Of a stretch of DNA of 64,000 bases, positions 9,870 through 20,679 are shown piece by piece. The notes below the pieces were generated by a model. The model saw nothing but the letters and a program-made list of their open reading frames with translations. It was not told the origin of the DNA and searched no databases. Made by a program: the position numbers and the translations under genes. Position 1 is the stretch's first letter. The number at the start of each line of letters is the position of its first letter. The stretch is taken from NCBI RefSeq assembly GCF_036323735.1, contig NC_086024.1:134251553-134315552 (forward strand), written 5' to 3'. This DNA comes from Rattus norvegicus. Taxonomy: Eukaryota > Chordata > Mammalia > Rodentia > Muridae.

Positions 9870-12490
9870 CTGCAGTTTTCACATTACCATCGTAGCAGCT
9901 ATGTTAGGCTGTTTCCTTCTTTTTCTTAATTCCCGGGGCAAGGGAAGGGCTGGGTAATTTTTTTTAACGGGGAGTGCCTTGAACCCTGGGAACGGCTAGA
10001 GCATTTTCACAGAATGAGGACAGGCTCACGTGATTAAGAGGTTATTCTCTCTCCTGTGATATGACCACACAGACTGTAGAATTGAGCTTTGAAACTCCTG
10101 ATGGAACCTGGCACTTGCAGAGCCCCCCCAGGACCTCCAATAGCGTGGAGATCGGGTTAGCTGGGAAGGAAAGAGGACTTTCACATCTTAAATTCCTTAG
10201 AGTATGGCTGCTGGTGGGCTGATTTCCTTCAGCCACAGTTCCCCGGCAGCCCTTGGTTTAGGCATCGTGATCCTGTGTGCACATACAACAGCAGTCTCTG
10301 AGTTCTTGCCTCCCTGCCGTAGCCTTGCGAGACTGTGGACTGTGCTGAAATCTCTAATCCTAGAGTGGTCTGTGGAGGTCTTAAGTCTACAAAATGGTTT
10401 CTTTGAACAGTGACTTCCCCCACTGTATCTCAGGGTATCCCTCACCAGGGCCAAGGGTAAGAATAATATCAATGCCTCCTCCCTAGGTTGCCCTTAGTAA
10501 ATCCTCATCTTCAAATACCTCCTAGAAGCCTGCGGGAGACACCCTGTTTCTTTAAGAAAAGGAAGACCCATAAGCTCCGGGGATCCTAGAGGAGTCTCAT
10601 CCCCTCTCATTGTCTTGCAAATAGACCAGAGCCCAGTGGTTAACAAAGCTGCCCCCCAAAACAGACCCAGTGGATTCTGGGTAAGAGATACCCTGCCAAT
10701 TCGTCTCCGCTTAGTTCCGTGATTCTAGGAATTGAGTTTGGCGTTTGAAATCTGCAACTTCATTTCAAGATATTAGTTATGCCTAAGACAAAGAGCAAAC
10801 CTAATGAATGCCTCAGAGCTGAGGTTTCCAAGCCGCCCGCAGGGAAGTGTGGATATCCGTGGTTTACCAGTTCCTTGTGGGATGGTGTCTGCAGTCTGAC
10901 AGTTTTTTCATGTTACACAGAGATGCTTTTGTTGACCACAGCTCTTGGCACCCTGGCTCACCCTTGTCTAGAACCACTTTTCTGACCACGGCTCACCGAG
11001 TTTTTCAGTTCTTTGGGTCTCAGAGAATCTCAGGCCTGTGCATTGCTCCCCAGGTGACAAAACACTGGTATACTGAATACTCTTGAATTCATGTTTAAAA
11101 CCTGCGGTTGGATTGTTTCAGACGCTCACTCTAATGCAAGTGGCCTGTTCCTGAGCCCTTGGATGCCTGGTTCTCCTGAGAGCTGGCCTGCAACCCCAGC
11201 TCCTATTAAGGGTAGTTTTGTGGCCCTGGCCCACACAGGTTTGGCACTGGGCAAACCTGAGAGCAGAAAACCCATGTCCTAACATGGCATTGGGGCACAA
11301 TCCAGAACACAAAAAGCAACAGTTCCCATTTAATGCTCTGAGACCTCCGATAGCAGGCTGGGTTAGGTTGACCATTCTGATTTCCCCCTGAAGCAGGGTA
11401 GAAAAGTACACTGGGTTTGGAGAAACCCCTAAGCTGTAGGAATGAGAGAGCCCTACCCCAACACCTGAACCTACTTGTTTTGCAGATGTCTCTCACTTGG
11501 CCAAGGGTTCAATTCCTTACAGCTGCCATAGTTGACTTCCTTTGGTCTTCTTTAAAGCTTGGAACCTAAGATAGTAGGTTTTGGGGTTACAGGGAAGTTT
11601 GATGACTATAGTTTCATCCCCAAGACCACTAACCCTCCACCCCCCTCCTCGCCCCCATTCCTAGTAGCTTGCAAGTGATGGCAATGTTCTTGTACTCAAG
11701 GCTCCAATGCAAACCTGTTGAGGACAGTGAGTCTGTGTGAAGTGACTTTTTTTTTCTTTTGCTAAGATGGGGTTTGCTAGTCACCCACATGCCATTTACT
11801 GCAGACCGTCAACTGCCTATGGTTGCCAATTACCCGTGGTCGGCTCGAGGTTGTCAAGTACCTGAGGTCTGCCAGTTGTCCGCGGTTTGCCACAACCTAA
11901 TTCCGTGGTGTTGTAACTAGCCACAGTGGAGAGTGTGTCACCCTGACTTTCCAGTCCTTTGGTCCCAGGGCAGCTTTGTGCGACAGCTCCCTGTGATTCA
12001 CCACAATTCGTCCTGGTTTGTGATTACACGGGTCTTTGTTCTCAGACAATAGGTTATCTCCTATCATCCAGTAACTTTGTATTCCTCTTTATTTAGAGAA
12101 AGCTTAACTGTTACCAGCCAGGAGCCTTTACCTCCCCGCATCCAGAGGGCTGAGGCCTTCACACCCCTCCCCCCACAAAAACCTCCCTTTCATGAGAAAT
12201 GGCATCTCTTGTTGACCAGTTAACCCTCCCCCAAGGTTCTTGGTTCCTAGTGAATGGGCTGATCCTAAGCCCAGGAAATCCCTGCTGGCGGCCAGTGGTG
12301 GGGGATGGTGCAGCCTTTGGTGGGGGGATGGGGCAGTCAGAACAAGGAAGCCTCAGCCTCCCTTCCTGTTTAAGCAGACCTGATGTCCTGGCTGTGCAAA
12401 CAGAGGGAGGTGGGATACTAGGGTTCTCAGTACTACTAGATACTGTCCTGCAAACAAGCTAGCTTTATCTCTCTGCACATACATGCAGGC
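9870..12490. other. IG-DMR 3' flank, intergenic
   Basis: No gene is seen here. In mouse the Meg3-proximal flank of the IG-DMR carries an enhancer-like element that is transcribed in stem cells; whether the rat counterpart lies at 10-12 kb is inference. The only structure I can point to is the short degenerate array at 11,811-11,905. The rest is unique sequence of moderate GC content. Confidence 0.5.
11811..11905 (+). repeat. Short degenerate 18-bp tandem array
   Basis: Successive units read CAACTGCCTATGGTTGC, CAATTACCCGTGGTCGGC (followed by a 10-bp insert), CAAGTACCTGAGGTCTGC and CAGTTGTCCGCGGTTTGC. The period is 17-18 bp with one insert. The pattern (CCGTGGT, CCGCGGT) recalls IG-DMR array B, although the unit length differs. 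Confidence 0.6.
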
Positions 12491-12496
12491 TTGCAT

Positions 12497-12498
<2 letters not shown>

Positions 12499-12552
<54 letters not shown>
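12499..12552 (+). repeat. (CA)n microsatellite
   Basis: An uninterrupted CA run of about 54 bp. Confidence 0.97.
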
Positions 12553-12553
<1 letters not shown>

Positions 12554-13378
12554 ACTGGATTCACAGTTGCTTCCAAGTCATCTTAAGCCTCTACCGACCT
12601 AGCCCTAGCCCAGGAGAAACCCTTACAGCTTTGGTAGCCACATCATATTGAGACCATAGCCTGGCTTTTTGAGGGTCCCAGGGAGGTGAGAATAATCTCA
12701 GTTTCCTCTTGCAGATACATCTGTTGAGATTAATCGGTTCCAAGACTTGACACTAGCCTACAGCTCTGGGTAACCATATAGTCAGCTGGGCCTTTTCCCT
12801 GAGATTCTCCAAGCGAGGCCACTAACTTTAGAAGGAAATGGGAGCTAGAAGGCCAGCACTGAGGCTTGAGTCTCTGGAAGAGGTTGAATCCCACAGTGTG
12901 ACACCCTGCATTACCTCTTGGCAAAGATCAAAAGTTAAAGATCAAAAAGCAGTGGTTAAGAAGCCAATGGATTCTAACCACTCGGCAGCCATTTTCCTCA
13001 TTTCAAGAGCCTCTGTCCTCTTTGTCACCAACTAGACCATAGTGAGTCCCAAGAAAGTAGCATCAAGTAAGGGCAGCAGGAAATTTGCCAAGCTCTCACC
13101 TCCCAAAAGGGGCACCGCTGTCACAAGAATGCCCTAGCAAGACTGACAGTTAGTCCCAGAGCAGAGGGCCTTCTCTGCCTCAGCTAGTCTAGCTGTGCAA
13201 ACAGAGGGAGCTAGTCTTACTCCTCTAGCCCTTCCTGCTCTTCCGGTCCACACGGGACCCCCAGGACTCTCTCTTACTGGTGAGAGGACACACATTGAGA
13301 CACGACTCTGTTGTTACCAAAGCACACACTCAACTGTGCAATCAAATTAGAGGAAACATGTGAAAGGAAATATGGTGG
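12553..13378. other. Intergenic stretch, nothing recognised
   Basis: Unique intergenic sequence between the CA run and the ID element. I see no gene, repeat or motif that I can support. Confidence 0.6.
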
Positions 13379-13511
13379 GTTTTTTTTGTTTTTGTTTTTT
13401 TTTTTTTTGTTTTTTTTTTTTTGGTTCTTTTTTTCGGAGCTGGGGACGGAACCCAGGGCCTTGCACTTCCTAGGCAAGCGCTCTACCACTGAGCTAAATC
13501 CCCAACCCCAG
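13379..13511 (-). repeat. ID SINE (rat type), minus strand
   Basis: On the minus strand this reads GGTTGGGGATTTAGCTCAGT, GGTAGAGCGCTTGCCTAGGA, AGGCCCTGGGTTCCGTCCCC, CAGCTCCGAAAAAAAGAACC, then a long A tail (T run at 13,379-13,420). It is nearly identical to the BC1/tRNA-Ala-derived ID consensus that amplified massively in rat, and both polymerase III promoter boxes are preserved. The low divergence indicates a recent insertion and is the strongest single sign that the genome is rat. Confidence 0.95.
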
Positions 13512-13519
13512 GAAATATG

Positions 13520-16500
13520 TTTTAAGTAAGCTCACACACAGCTACCTTTAGTGCACGAAGCTCATGGACTTAGGTTGGACCTAGCTAGTTTTAGGCAGAA
13601 GCCTCAAGTAGGCTAAGGCCGAGGTACCCGACATTCACCCGTTAGCTACAATCCCTGAGATGTCTGTGGGTACCTTCCTTTCCTGCCAAGGAACAGTGTG
13701 AGAGGACAATCTGGTCTCAGCAGCCAGTCCTCTGTCACCTTGGTCTCTCTGCCTCCCCCATCGTCTTCCTCTTCTTCTCACCAGCCCCACTCTTCTGTTG
13801 CTTCATTTTATGAGGTGGGAGAGAAGAGTTGTATAAGGCCCCTTGTCACTTCCTGACTTTCCCAGTGGGGATCCTACGTGAGGATCATCTACTCACAACT
13901 CTCTGAAGGGCAGCTCTGGCTCCAGCTGTGGAAACAGCCACAAGTGGGCCTGGGTCTGTGCCTGCTGGGTGGGGTGTGTGTGTGAGGCCCTGTGGGAACC
14001 CTAGAGCAGGGGCCAGGTTATACACTGTAGCCTTTCAGGGACATCCCTAGCCAGGAAGGCAGAGGGTTTTGCTTGGATCTCTGGGCTGGCCACGTGGCCA
14101 TACGTTCAACAGTCCACGCTGCCTGTTCCTGGAGACAGAGAGTAAGTTAGGGCTGCAAACAGGATCTGAGTGGCCCCCTGCTCTGGAGAGGCCCCTCCAT
14201 GTAAACAGAACAAGTTTCTGGGAAACATACAGAAGGCCAGACTGTCGGGAAAGGACGTGGCCCACATTCCTGATGTTCCCACCCAGGCAAGAGCGCCAGT
14301 GCTTCATGGGCATCCCAGCCCCCAACTCAGCTCTCCCTGTCAGCTAAATGACAATTTCCCACTTGTTGACTTGTCCTTCCAGAGAAGGGGGTGTAGGGGG
14401 AGCACTCACCCACCCCCAGAGGCTGGGCTGCACCAGCTGTCTACTTGAGATCTAGGCAGAGGTACCTAGAGGGAAGTCCACGCACAGTAGGGACGAAGTA
14501 GGCTCTCCTGCTGGCTCTGCACATATGAGGAGAGTCACCCCCACCTTGCTTGTCATTTTGTTGCTGGCACCTCTAGTGGTACCAGCCTCCCTGCCTTGTA
14601 TGTTTAGTGCATGCTCCTGTGTTCCTTGAACTAGCAGATGAGCCTGTGCACATGGCTTTTCTAGCTGTTTTTTTTTTTTCTCTCCTCTTGAAAGTCTACA
14701 GAATCAGAGTAACCATTTGAAATGGTGTATCCTGGGGGCAGGCACCCAGACCTGAGTGTGCCCCATCCCAGCCCCCTGCCAGAGGCGTTGATCAATAAGA
14801 TTCTTTTTCATTTAGCTAGTAGGGAAGGTTTTAAAAAGCTAGTCTGTCATTTATTCTGTGTTCTCAGGGAATCTGTGACACGGATGTTAATTCTTCATAT
14901 CTTTGCAGACACAAGGACTGGCTTGATCTCTGTCTGTGGATGGGTCCTGAAGAACCACTGTCATTTCCCTACCCTCCCCAGGCTGTCTGCTCCCCAAAGT
15001 TCACAGAGCCAAGGACGACCTATTGGAAACTGGTGGGAGCAAGGCCGGCCTTTGGAAAGCAGCCCGTGTTTGCTTTTCTTTATCACCAAATGCACAAGGG
15101 CAACCCCGTTTACCTAAAGGCAGTGCTTTTAAGCTCATCCCTTCCACAAACACCTAAAGGGTATGTTGAACATTTGAGTCTGTGTCTCTGAGGGCACTGA
15201 GTTTGCACAGCATAAGCCCAGGCAACTTGCTAGGTGGAGGGAAAGCAGAGGGAGCCACAGTGACCTTTGTTCTTTTCTAGCAACCCAGGCTCTAAAGGAG
15301 GGGAGAGGAAGTTTTGGAAGAGGCTGTAAAATACCCTCAGAGGAGCTTCCTGACTTACTCTCATTAAGGCTCTAACCTGGATGGTGAAGTGGGCTAGCTT
15401 CAAGTCTCTGCCTGCCTAGATCTCAGGACCCCTTAGGGCTGAGAGCACATGAGATTGACAGCTTGTAGCCAACAGACCCAGGGTTGTCACCCCAAGTAGG
15501 GAACTTTGGTCATGATTTCAGGTTCTGCACATCTGGGGGCAAGGTGGTATCACCAGATATGCCCTCTCTGGGGAGCAAACAGTTTGAACTTTTTGCTCTG
15601 TTAACCTGGTGTTCCCAGAGAGTCTCATACACTGGCCCTACTGAACCCTGTATATGACTCTGGGGGGTGGGGGCTGTGATTATCCTCGGCTGCCACATGG
15701 TGAAACTGAGGTATGGAGAGATGGAAAAGAATGCATTCAAAGCTAAGTTGCTGGCTACATATACCTCCACAGCTGACTCAGGGCAGCCAGAGTCGAGGTT
15801 GGAGTTAGGTAAGGCCTAGGAGTTCGAGGCTGGCTCCTGGATAGAGAATGTATATGTGTTTCTATACAGGTCTGCATGAATAAATTAAAATGTATGCTTA
15901 TTAAATAAATGAAAGTGCCAATACCAAGGTCTCCTTCCCACCCACCTCCTTTGTATCCTCTGGCTGGGAGACATAGGAACACAGCTCACTGAGTATGATT
16001 AGTGTGTGTATAATTCTTTCTCTATTTAATCTTCCCCACTAATGGCATATTTCACTCACAGCATAGTTATTATGAAAGAGAGGCTCACCAAACTGACCCA
16101 CAGCCATAAAGGTAGTGAGTATTCTTAAATCTATGGTGTGCTCTCAAGATCTCATGGACCAAACATTTGACCAGCAGGCTACTACTCTACCTGTGTTCCG
16201 GATTGGAGTTGAGGGTGCCTCTTTACTGATCACCCCTCAAATCAGGTTATGTGACTCATCCTCCCCACCTCCCCCGCCCCCCAACTCAGCAGCATGTAGG
16301 TTGGCCAGAGTAGCACCTCTCCTCACACCCTGCACTGTCTTTTCTTACCTCCTTAAGTGCCTTGGGCTTCTCCTGTCCCTCCTGACCTCTTTCAGGGAGC
16401 TAGTGGCTGCTGTCTAGCTTGAGAGGTGAGATCAAGCAGGCCCAAAAGGCTGCCTGAGGGTTCTGAAAGGATCCAGACTCTGTTTAGGAGGCCAGCGAGC

Positions 16501-16620
16501 TCTATATGAGCCTTCATGTTAGTGAGGCAACATTCCAGACCTCATGGTAATCTAAGATCAGTGTCTTCTCCAGGCTCTTGGGCGGGGCAGCAGCTTTTCA
16601 ACTGTCTTCAATCTTTTTGT
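13520..16620. other. Intergenic stretch with few features
   Basis: About 3 kb of unique DNA without a gene. A perfect 14-bp palindrome with a central E-box (TGGCCACGTGGCCA) lies at 14,087-14,100, and there is a short T run at about 14,670. Open frames up to 131 codons have no support. Confidence 0.6.
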
Positions 16621-16623
16621 TAA

Positions 16624-16772
16624 AGGAGGAGGAGGAAGAGGAAGAATAGGAGGAGGAGGAAGACGAAGAGGAGGAAGAAGAAGAGGAGGAGGAAGAAGAG
16701 GAAGAAGAAGAGGAGGAAGAGGAGGAGGAGGGAGGAAGAGGAGGAGAAGGAGGAGGAGTGGGGTGGGGTGGG
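16624..16772 (+). repeat. (GGA/GAA)n purine tract
   Basis: About 150 bp of pure purine on the plus strand made of GGA and GAA triplets, ending in a GGGGTGGGGTGGG stretch. It could form triplex or G-rich structures, but its length also fits an ordinary microsatellite. Confidence 0.95.
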
Positions 16773-17485
16773 TGGAAAGGCGAACTTTCCAGTCCTTTTC
16801 TACCTGGGCTATACTTTCTCTTGGGGGTGGGAGTACTCCCCAGGCCTGGCTGCCTCTGTCAACACCCCCTCCCTAGCCGTAGGCAGTTGAATGAAGCGGT
16901 TCTTTGCTCCACTGAAGGAAATATTTCCATGGAGCAGGGCCAAAAAACCCCTTGCCTGAATCCGGGGTTGGCCTCTGCCCAAGCCAGGGGGGACGGGAGG
17001 GGTTGGATCTGGCGACGTGGCCATCTCTTCCAAGTGTCAAGATGTGAATTCTAAAATCCACCCCACAGAAATGGCCAGCTTGGCTAAACCCCTGTCCTTC
17101 ATCTGCCTTGCCCCCTAGCCCTGGTTTTTCTAGGTTCCTCCAGAAGAAAGGAATGTTAGAGCCCTTCCCTAGCCCCCAGCCATTAGGAATTTCTTTGCTG
17201 AAGGGTGAAAGCCCTTTTAGAGAGGGAAGCTGCTGTGTGCTTTCCTGGGAGTGTTTCTCACTGAAGGGTAGTGGTGAGCACAGAGACCTTAGCTTTTTAA
17301 CTCACTTACTAGACAAAGACTTTGTAAAGTAGGTTCCTTTCTATGGGAGAAGCTAAAATGTTTGCTAAGTCTTCTTGAGCTTGTGTTTACATATTATCAT
17401 CTGTGTTGTACATGTACGTGAGTATGTGTGCACATGTGTGTGCGTGCTGGTCAAGGTTAAAAGCTGAAACTTGGTGTCATCTTGA
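16773..17485. other. Intergenic stretch, nothing recognised
   Basis: Unique sequence with a short TG-rich run at about 17,410-17,450. No gene is seen. Confidence 0.55.
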
Positions 17486-17494
17486 ATAACGACT

Positions 17495-17680
17495 TACCTT
17501 TTTTTTTTTTTTTTTCTCTTCTTGAGACAGTCTCTTATTGAACTCAAAGCCCACCTATCTATCTGGTGAAGATTACAGGCACTGGCTTCGGCTTCTGAAT
17601 TTCTACGTGTGGATCCAAACTCAGGGTATCATGCTTAGGCAGCAAGTCTTTCATCCACTTAGCCATCTCCTTCTCCTCAG
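17495..17680 (-). repeat. B4-type (ID/B1 composite) SINE, minus strand
   Basis: A T run at 17,500-17,516 is the reversed tail, followed by reversed B1-like sequence (CTTGAGACAGTCTCTTATTG) and then a reversed ID/B2-like head (AGCCATCTCCTTCTCC near 17,662). The order matches B4-class composite SINEs. Confidence 0.6.
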
Positions 17681-17689
17681 TCCTCAACT

Positions 17690-17905
17690 GTTGCTCTTTT
17701 CCTTTCTAATGTTCCTTTTAGGTTTATTTGTTTTGATTTTATGTCCACGAGTGCTTACCTGCATGTGTGCTGCATCTTGCGGCTGCCTGGTGTCTTTAGA
17801 GGCCAAGCAGTTACTGGTTTTAGTGACCCACTCTAGGTTCTGGGAAACAAACCCAGATCTTCCACAAGCTGCAACTGCTGGGCCATCTCTCTTGCTTCCT
17901 CCTCC
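17690..17905 (-). repeat. B2/B3-type SINE, minus strand
   Basis: Read on the minus strand it starts GGAGAGATGGCCCAGCAGTT, continues CCAGAACCTAGAGTGGGTCA, and ends in CACACATGCAGGTAAGCACT. This is the layout of B2/B3 elements. Confidence 0.75.
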
Positions 17906-18636
17906 TCTTCTTTTTCTAAGTGCACAGTTTTTTAAGTAACAAATGTTAGTTGAAAAGCCGTAAGAGGGGGAAAAAACATATATCCAAATCCATTTACTCA
18001 GAACAACTATCTTTCCTCTCACCATGTTGGGAGGGAGGGTTGCTTTCCAACTTTCTCAGTGACCCCAGCTTAGGAAAAAAAAAGCCCTGAAGAGCAAAGC
18101 CCCCTTCTCTCCCACATTGTGTATCCAGTGAGCTAAAGCAAGGGACGATTCTCTCTGGTAAACGATTACCCATATGTTACTGATGGCCTTGGCTATGGCT
18201 CAAGCTGATACAGTTCAAACAGAACACGTACGTACACAGGCCCTGCCATGAAGCACTGCAGTCTGTCAGGAAGTGAACTTTACTCTTGGCTTTTTGCAAA
18301 AGACATGGGACCAATTTTTCTTTCTGCATCCTACAATCTGGTCAACTCTTCTTTGCAGGCTAAGGTGGCACCACACTGAGGAGTTAGACTTCAGGGAGAG
18401 CAGGGAACTTCTCACACTGGAGAATCTGGGGCCAGTGTGCCTTCTAAAGGAGAGACCCATACTCCAGAAGATTGGGGGGGGGGTGTCTATTGATTAATAT
18501 TTTCTGAGTTCTTCTCTTCCTGATGGTGCTCAGCCCAGCAGGAGAAACAGCCCCTCCAAACTCCTAAAGAAACCCAGCCTAAAGATCCTCCTTGTGCCCT
18601 CTGGTCCCTCTGATTTTGGCTGAGACCTATGCGTGA
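17906..18636. other. Intergenic stretch, nothing recognised
   Basis: Unique sequence between the SINE pair and the 158-bp triplication. A G run lies at 18,473-18,483. No gene is seen. Confidence 0.55.
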
Positions 18637-19110
18637 TAGGAAAGGGTTTGGAAGCCATGTGGCCCAGAGATATAGATATCTGAAGGACAGTGACATTTAG
18701 GGGAACTCTGGAAATGCTATTCCGGACAGCATTTAATTGCTGTTTTACAACAGAACTCAGCATGGTTTTACAAGTGTATTATTCTCTGTGGGTTAGGAAG
18801 GGGTTTGGAAGCATGTGGCCCAGAGATATCTGGGCATCTGGAGGACAGTGACGTTTAAAGGAACTCTGAATGTGCTTTTCCGGGTGGCATTTATATGCTG
18901 TTTTACAACAGAACTCAGCATGGTTTTACAAGTGCATTATTCTTTGTGGGTTAGGAAGGGGTTCGGAAGCATGTGGCCCAGAGATATCTGGGCATCTGGA
19001 GGACAGTGACGTCTAGGGGAACTCTGGAAGGGCTATTCTGAGCAGGCAGCATTTATATGCTGTTTTACAATAGCCGTCAGCCGTTTTACAAGAGTGCATT
19101 ATTAACCTAT
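18637..19110 (+). repeat. Three tandem copies of a 158-bp unit
   Basis: Units begin with TAGGAAGGGGTTTGGAAG or a close variant at 18,637, 18,794 and 18,952, giving periods of 157 and 158 bp. Each contains GTGGCCCAGAGATATCTGGG, GGAGGACAGTGACGT, ATGCTGTTTTACAACAGAAC and GTTTTACAAGTGCATTATTC. Copies 2 and 3 are closer to each other than to copy 1, and copy 3 decays at its 3' end. The array ends about 3.4 kb upstream of the Meg3 start. It does not resemble a known transposon to my eye. Confidence 0.9.
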
Positions 19111-19214
19111 GCTTGGGAAAGGAAAAAAGAACTTGCGTTCACTTCCTAGCTGAATCTGAGGACATCTGTATATTTGACCACAAATATGTACAGAGTAAGA
19201 GACTGCTCACGTAG

Positions 19215-19342
19215 CTGCTTTTTTTTTTTTTTTAATTTTATATTTTTGGCCAAGGTCTTACTATGTCCTGGCTGGCCTTGAATTCTAAGATTTATCTGTC
19301 TCTGCTGGGATTAGAGACTCAGGCTACCACACCCAGCTCACA
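19215..19342 (-). repeat. B1 SINE, minus strand
   Basis: A T run at about 19,219-19,234 is followed by reversed B1 body: GGCCAAGGTCTTACTATGTC, CTGGCTGGCCTTGAATTCTA, and an end at CACACCCAGC. Confidence 0.8.
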
Positions 19343-19399
19343 TAGCTTTCTGAGTTCTTAAATATGAATTAAAAAAAAAACAAAAATGAATAGATAAAT

Positions 19400-19515
19400 G
19401 AAAACCCTGCTTGAAATTCCAAAAGGCAAGGTTGGAGAACTGTAAGCTTGAGGTTAGCCTGGGCTATAGTGAATTAGAGGCTAGCCTGGATACCCTGTCT
19501 TAAGAAAAGAATTAA
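19400..19515 (+). repeat. B1-like SINE remnant
   Basis: Contains GAGGTTAGCCTGGGCTATAG and ACCCTGTCTTAAGAAAAG, the B1 middle and end. It is diverged. Confidence 0.6.
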
Positions 19516-20045
19516 AAAGAAGGAAAAATCTATATACCATGCATTAGAGCTATAGGGAAGAGGAGGAGGAGGCGGCTAGGCAAGCCACTGCTGTGGAAAG
19601 CTGGCTGTTATCCAATCTTCAAGAAAGTCACGCTGTAGCACTCAGAGGGAAAGTACTTTTTCTCAAATGTGGATCTGTTCCCCCATTTTCCTTCATAGAT
19701 ACCAATCTAGGCCTTCACATATCCTTTTTGAGTGGGGCTACATGCTAGCATTGCCCAGACAGAGGAACAGTTCCCATCTAAACACCAGCATAGGTTTGGC
19801 TTCTTCCAGAATTTCTCCCATTGCTCTGGATGAACAAATTTTTTAAGAAGTTAGGTTTTGAGCTTCAGAGAAGCTGACAAAGACATTTAAGCATACAGAT
19901 ATTGTTTTAATTGTTGTTAAACGGTAAGGCTTAGTAGAGATTCGTTTACAGCAATGTTTGCTGTCTCCCGCTACCCCATCTTTCTTTTTTTCGTTCTTTC
20001 TTTTAGAAGGCAAAAGGATAAACACTTTGCTGTGGAGTTCTGTTT

Positions 20046-20075
20046 AAAATAAAATAAAATAAAATAAAATACAAT
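20046..20075 (+). repeat. (AAAAT)n microsatellite
   Basis: Five to six TAAAA units in tandem. Confidence 0.9.
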
Positions 20076-20663
20076 GGAAAGAAAAGCTGCATGATGAAGT
20101 AACCACATGGACTGTAGAATACACCTGATACTAATTACTGTCATGAAGAATGTTCTGGAAGACATTTGACTCGCCTGATGTATACATTCAAATCAAGCAA
20201 AGCAGTACTGGAAGGCTCCCTGGGGACTCTCCTGTCCAACTCTTTCCTTTTTCCAGATGAGGAAATAGGGGCCCAGACTGGGGAAGGGACTGGACCTTGG
20301 CCTTCCATCAGGGAGGGAACAGAGCTGAGATTCCAACCACTGCACTTTCATCAGAAACACATAGCTTCCAGGGTCTGTTACCTTGGCTTGTCAGTAAAGG
20401 CTTTGAAGCAGAGGGATATGGTTTGCTGCCAGGAACAGGCTTAGGAACGAGGGAACCAAGGGGGAAAAAAAATGCAGAGCCTGACTTAGCTGTGGAGGCC
20501 CTCCTTCCCTCAAGGGCTCAGGGCCTGGAGCACACAGAATGGCTTTTAGGTATCTGAGGGTCCTGTCAATGCTCGCCAGTGGCTAGCACTAGGCTCCAGC
20601 TCATATTCTTTTGGGGGCTGCAATGCTGACAGCCTTCAGGGACCCTTAGTACACGGCTACTGA

Positions 20664-20679
20664 TGCTCTCTAGTGGCCG
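20664..20679 (-). promoter_or_regulatory. Candidate CTCF site (minus orientation)
   Basis: TGCTCTCTAGTGGC differs from the reversed CTCF core TGCCCCCTAGTGGC at two positions. This is the weakest of the three CTCF candidates in the promoter region. Confidence 0.4.

Noticed and set aside
13421..13511. tRNA gene
   Set aside because: The tRNA-like boxes belong to an ID SINE with an A tail, not a cloverleaf-forming tRNA.
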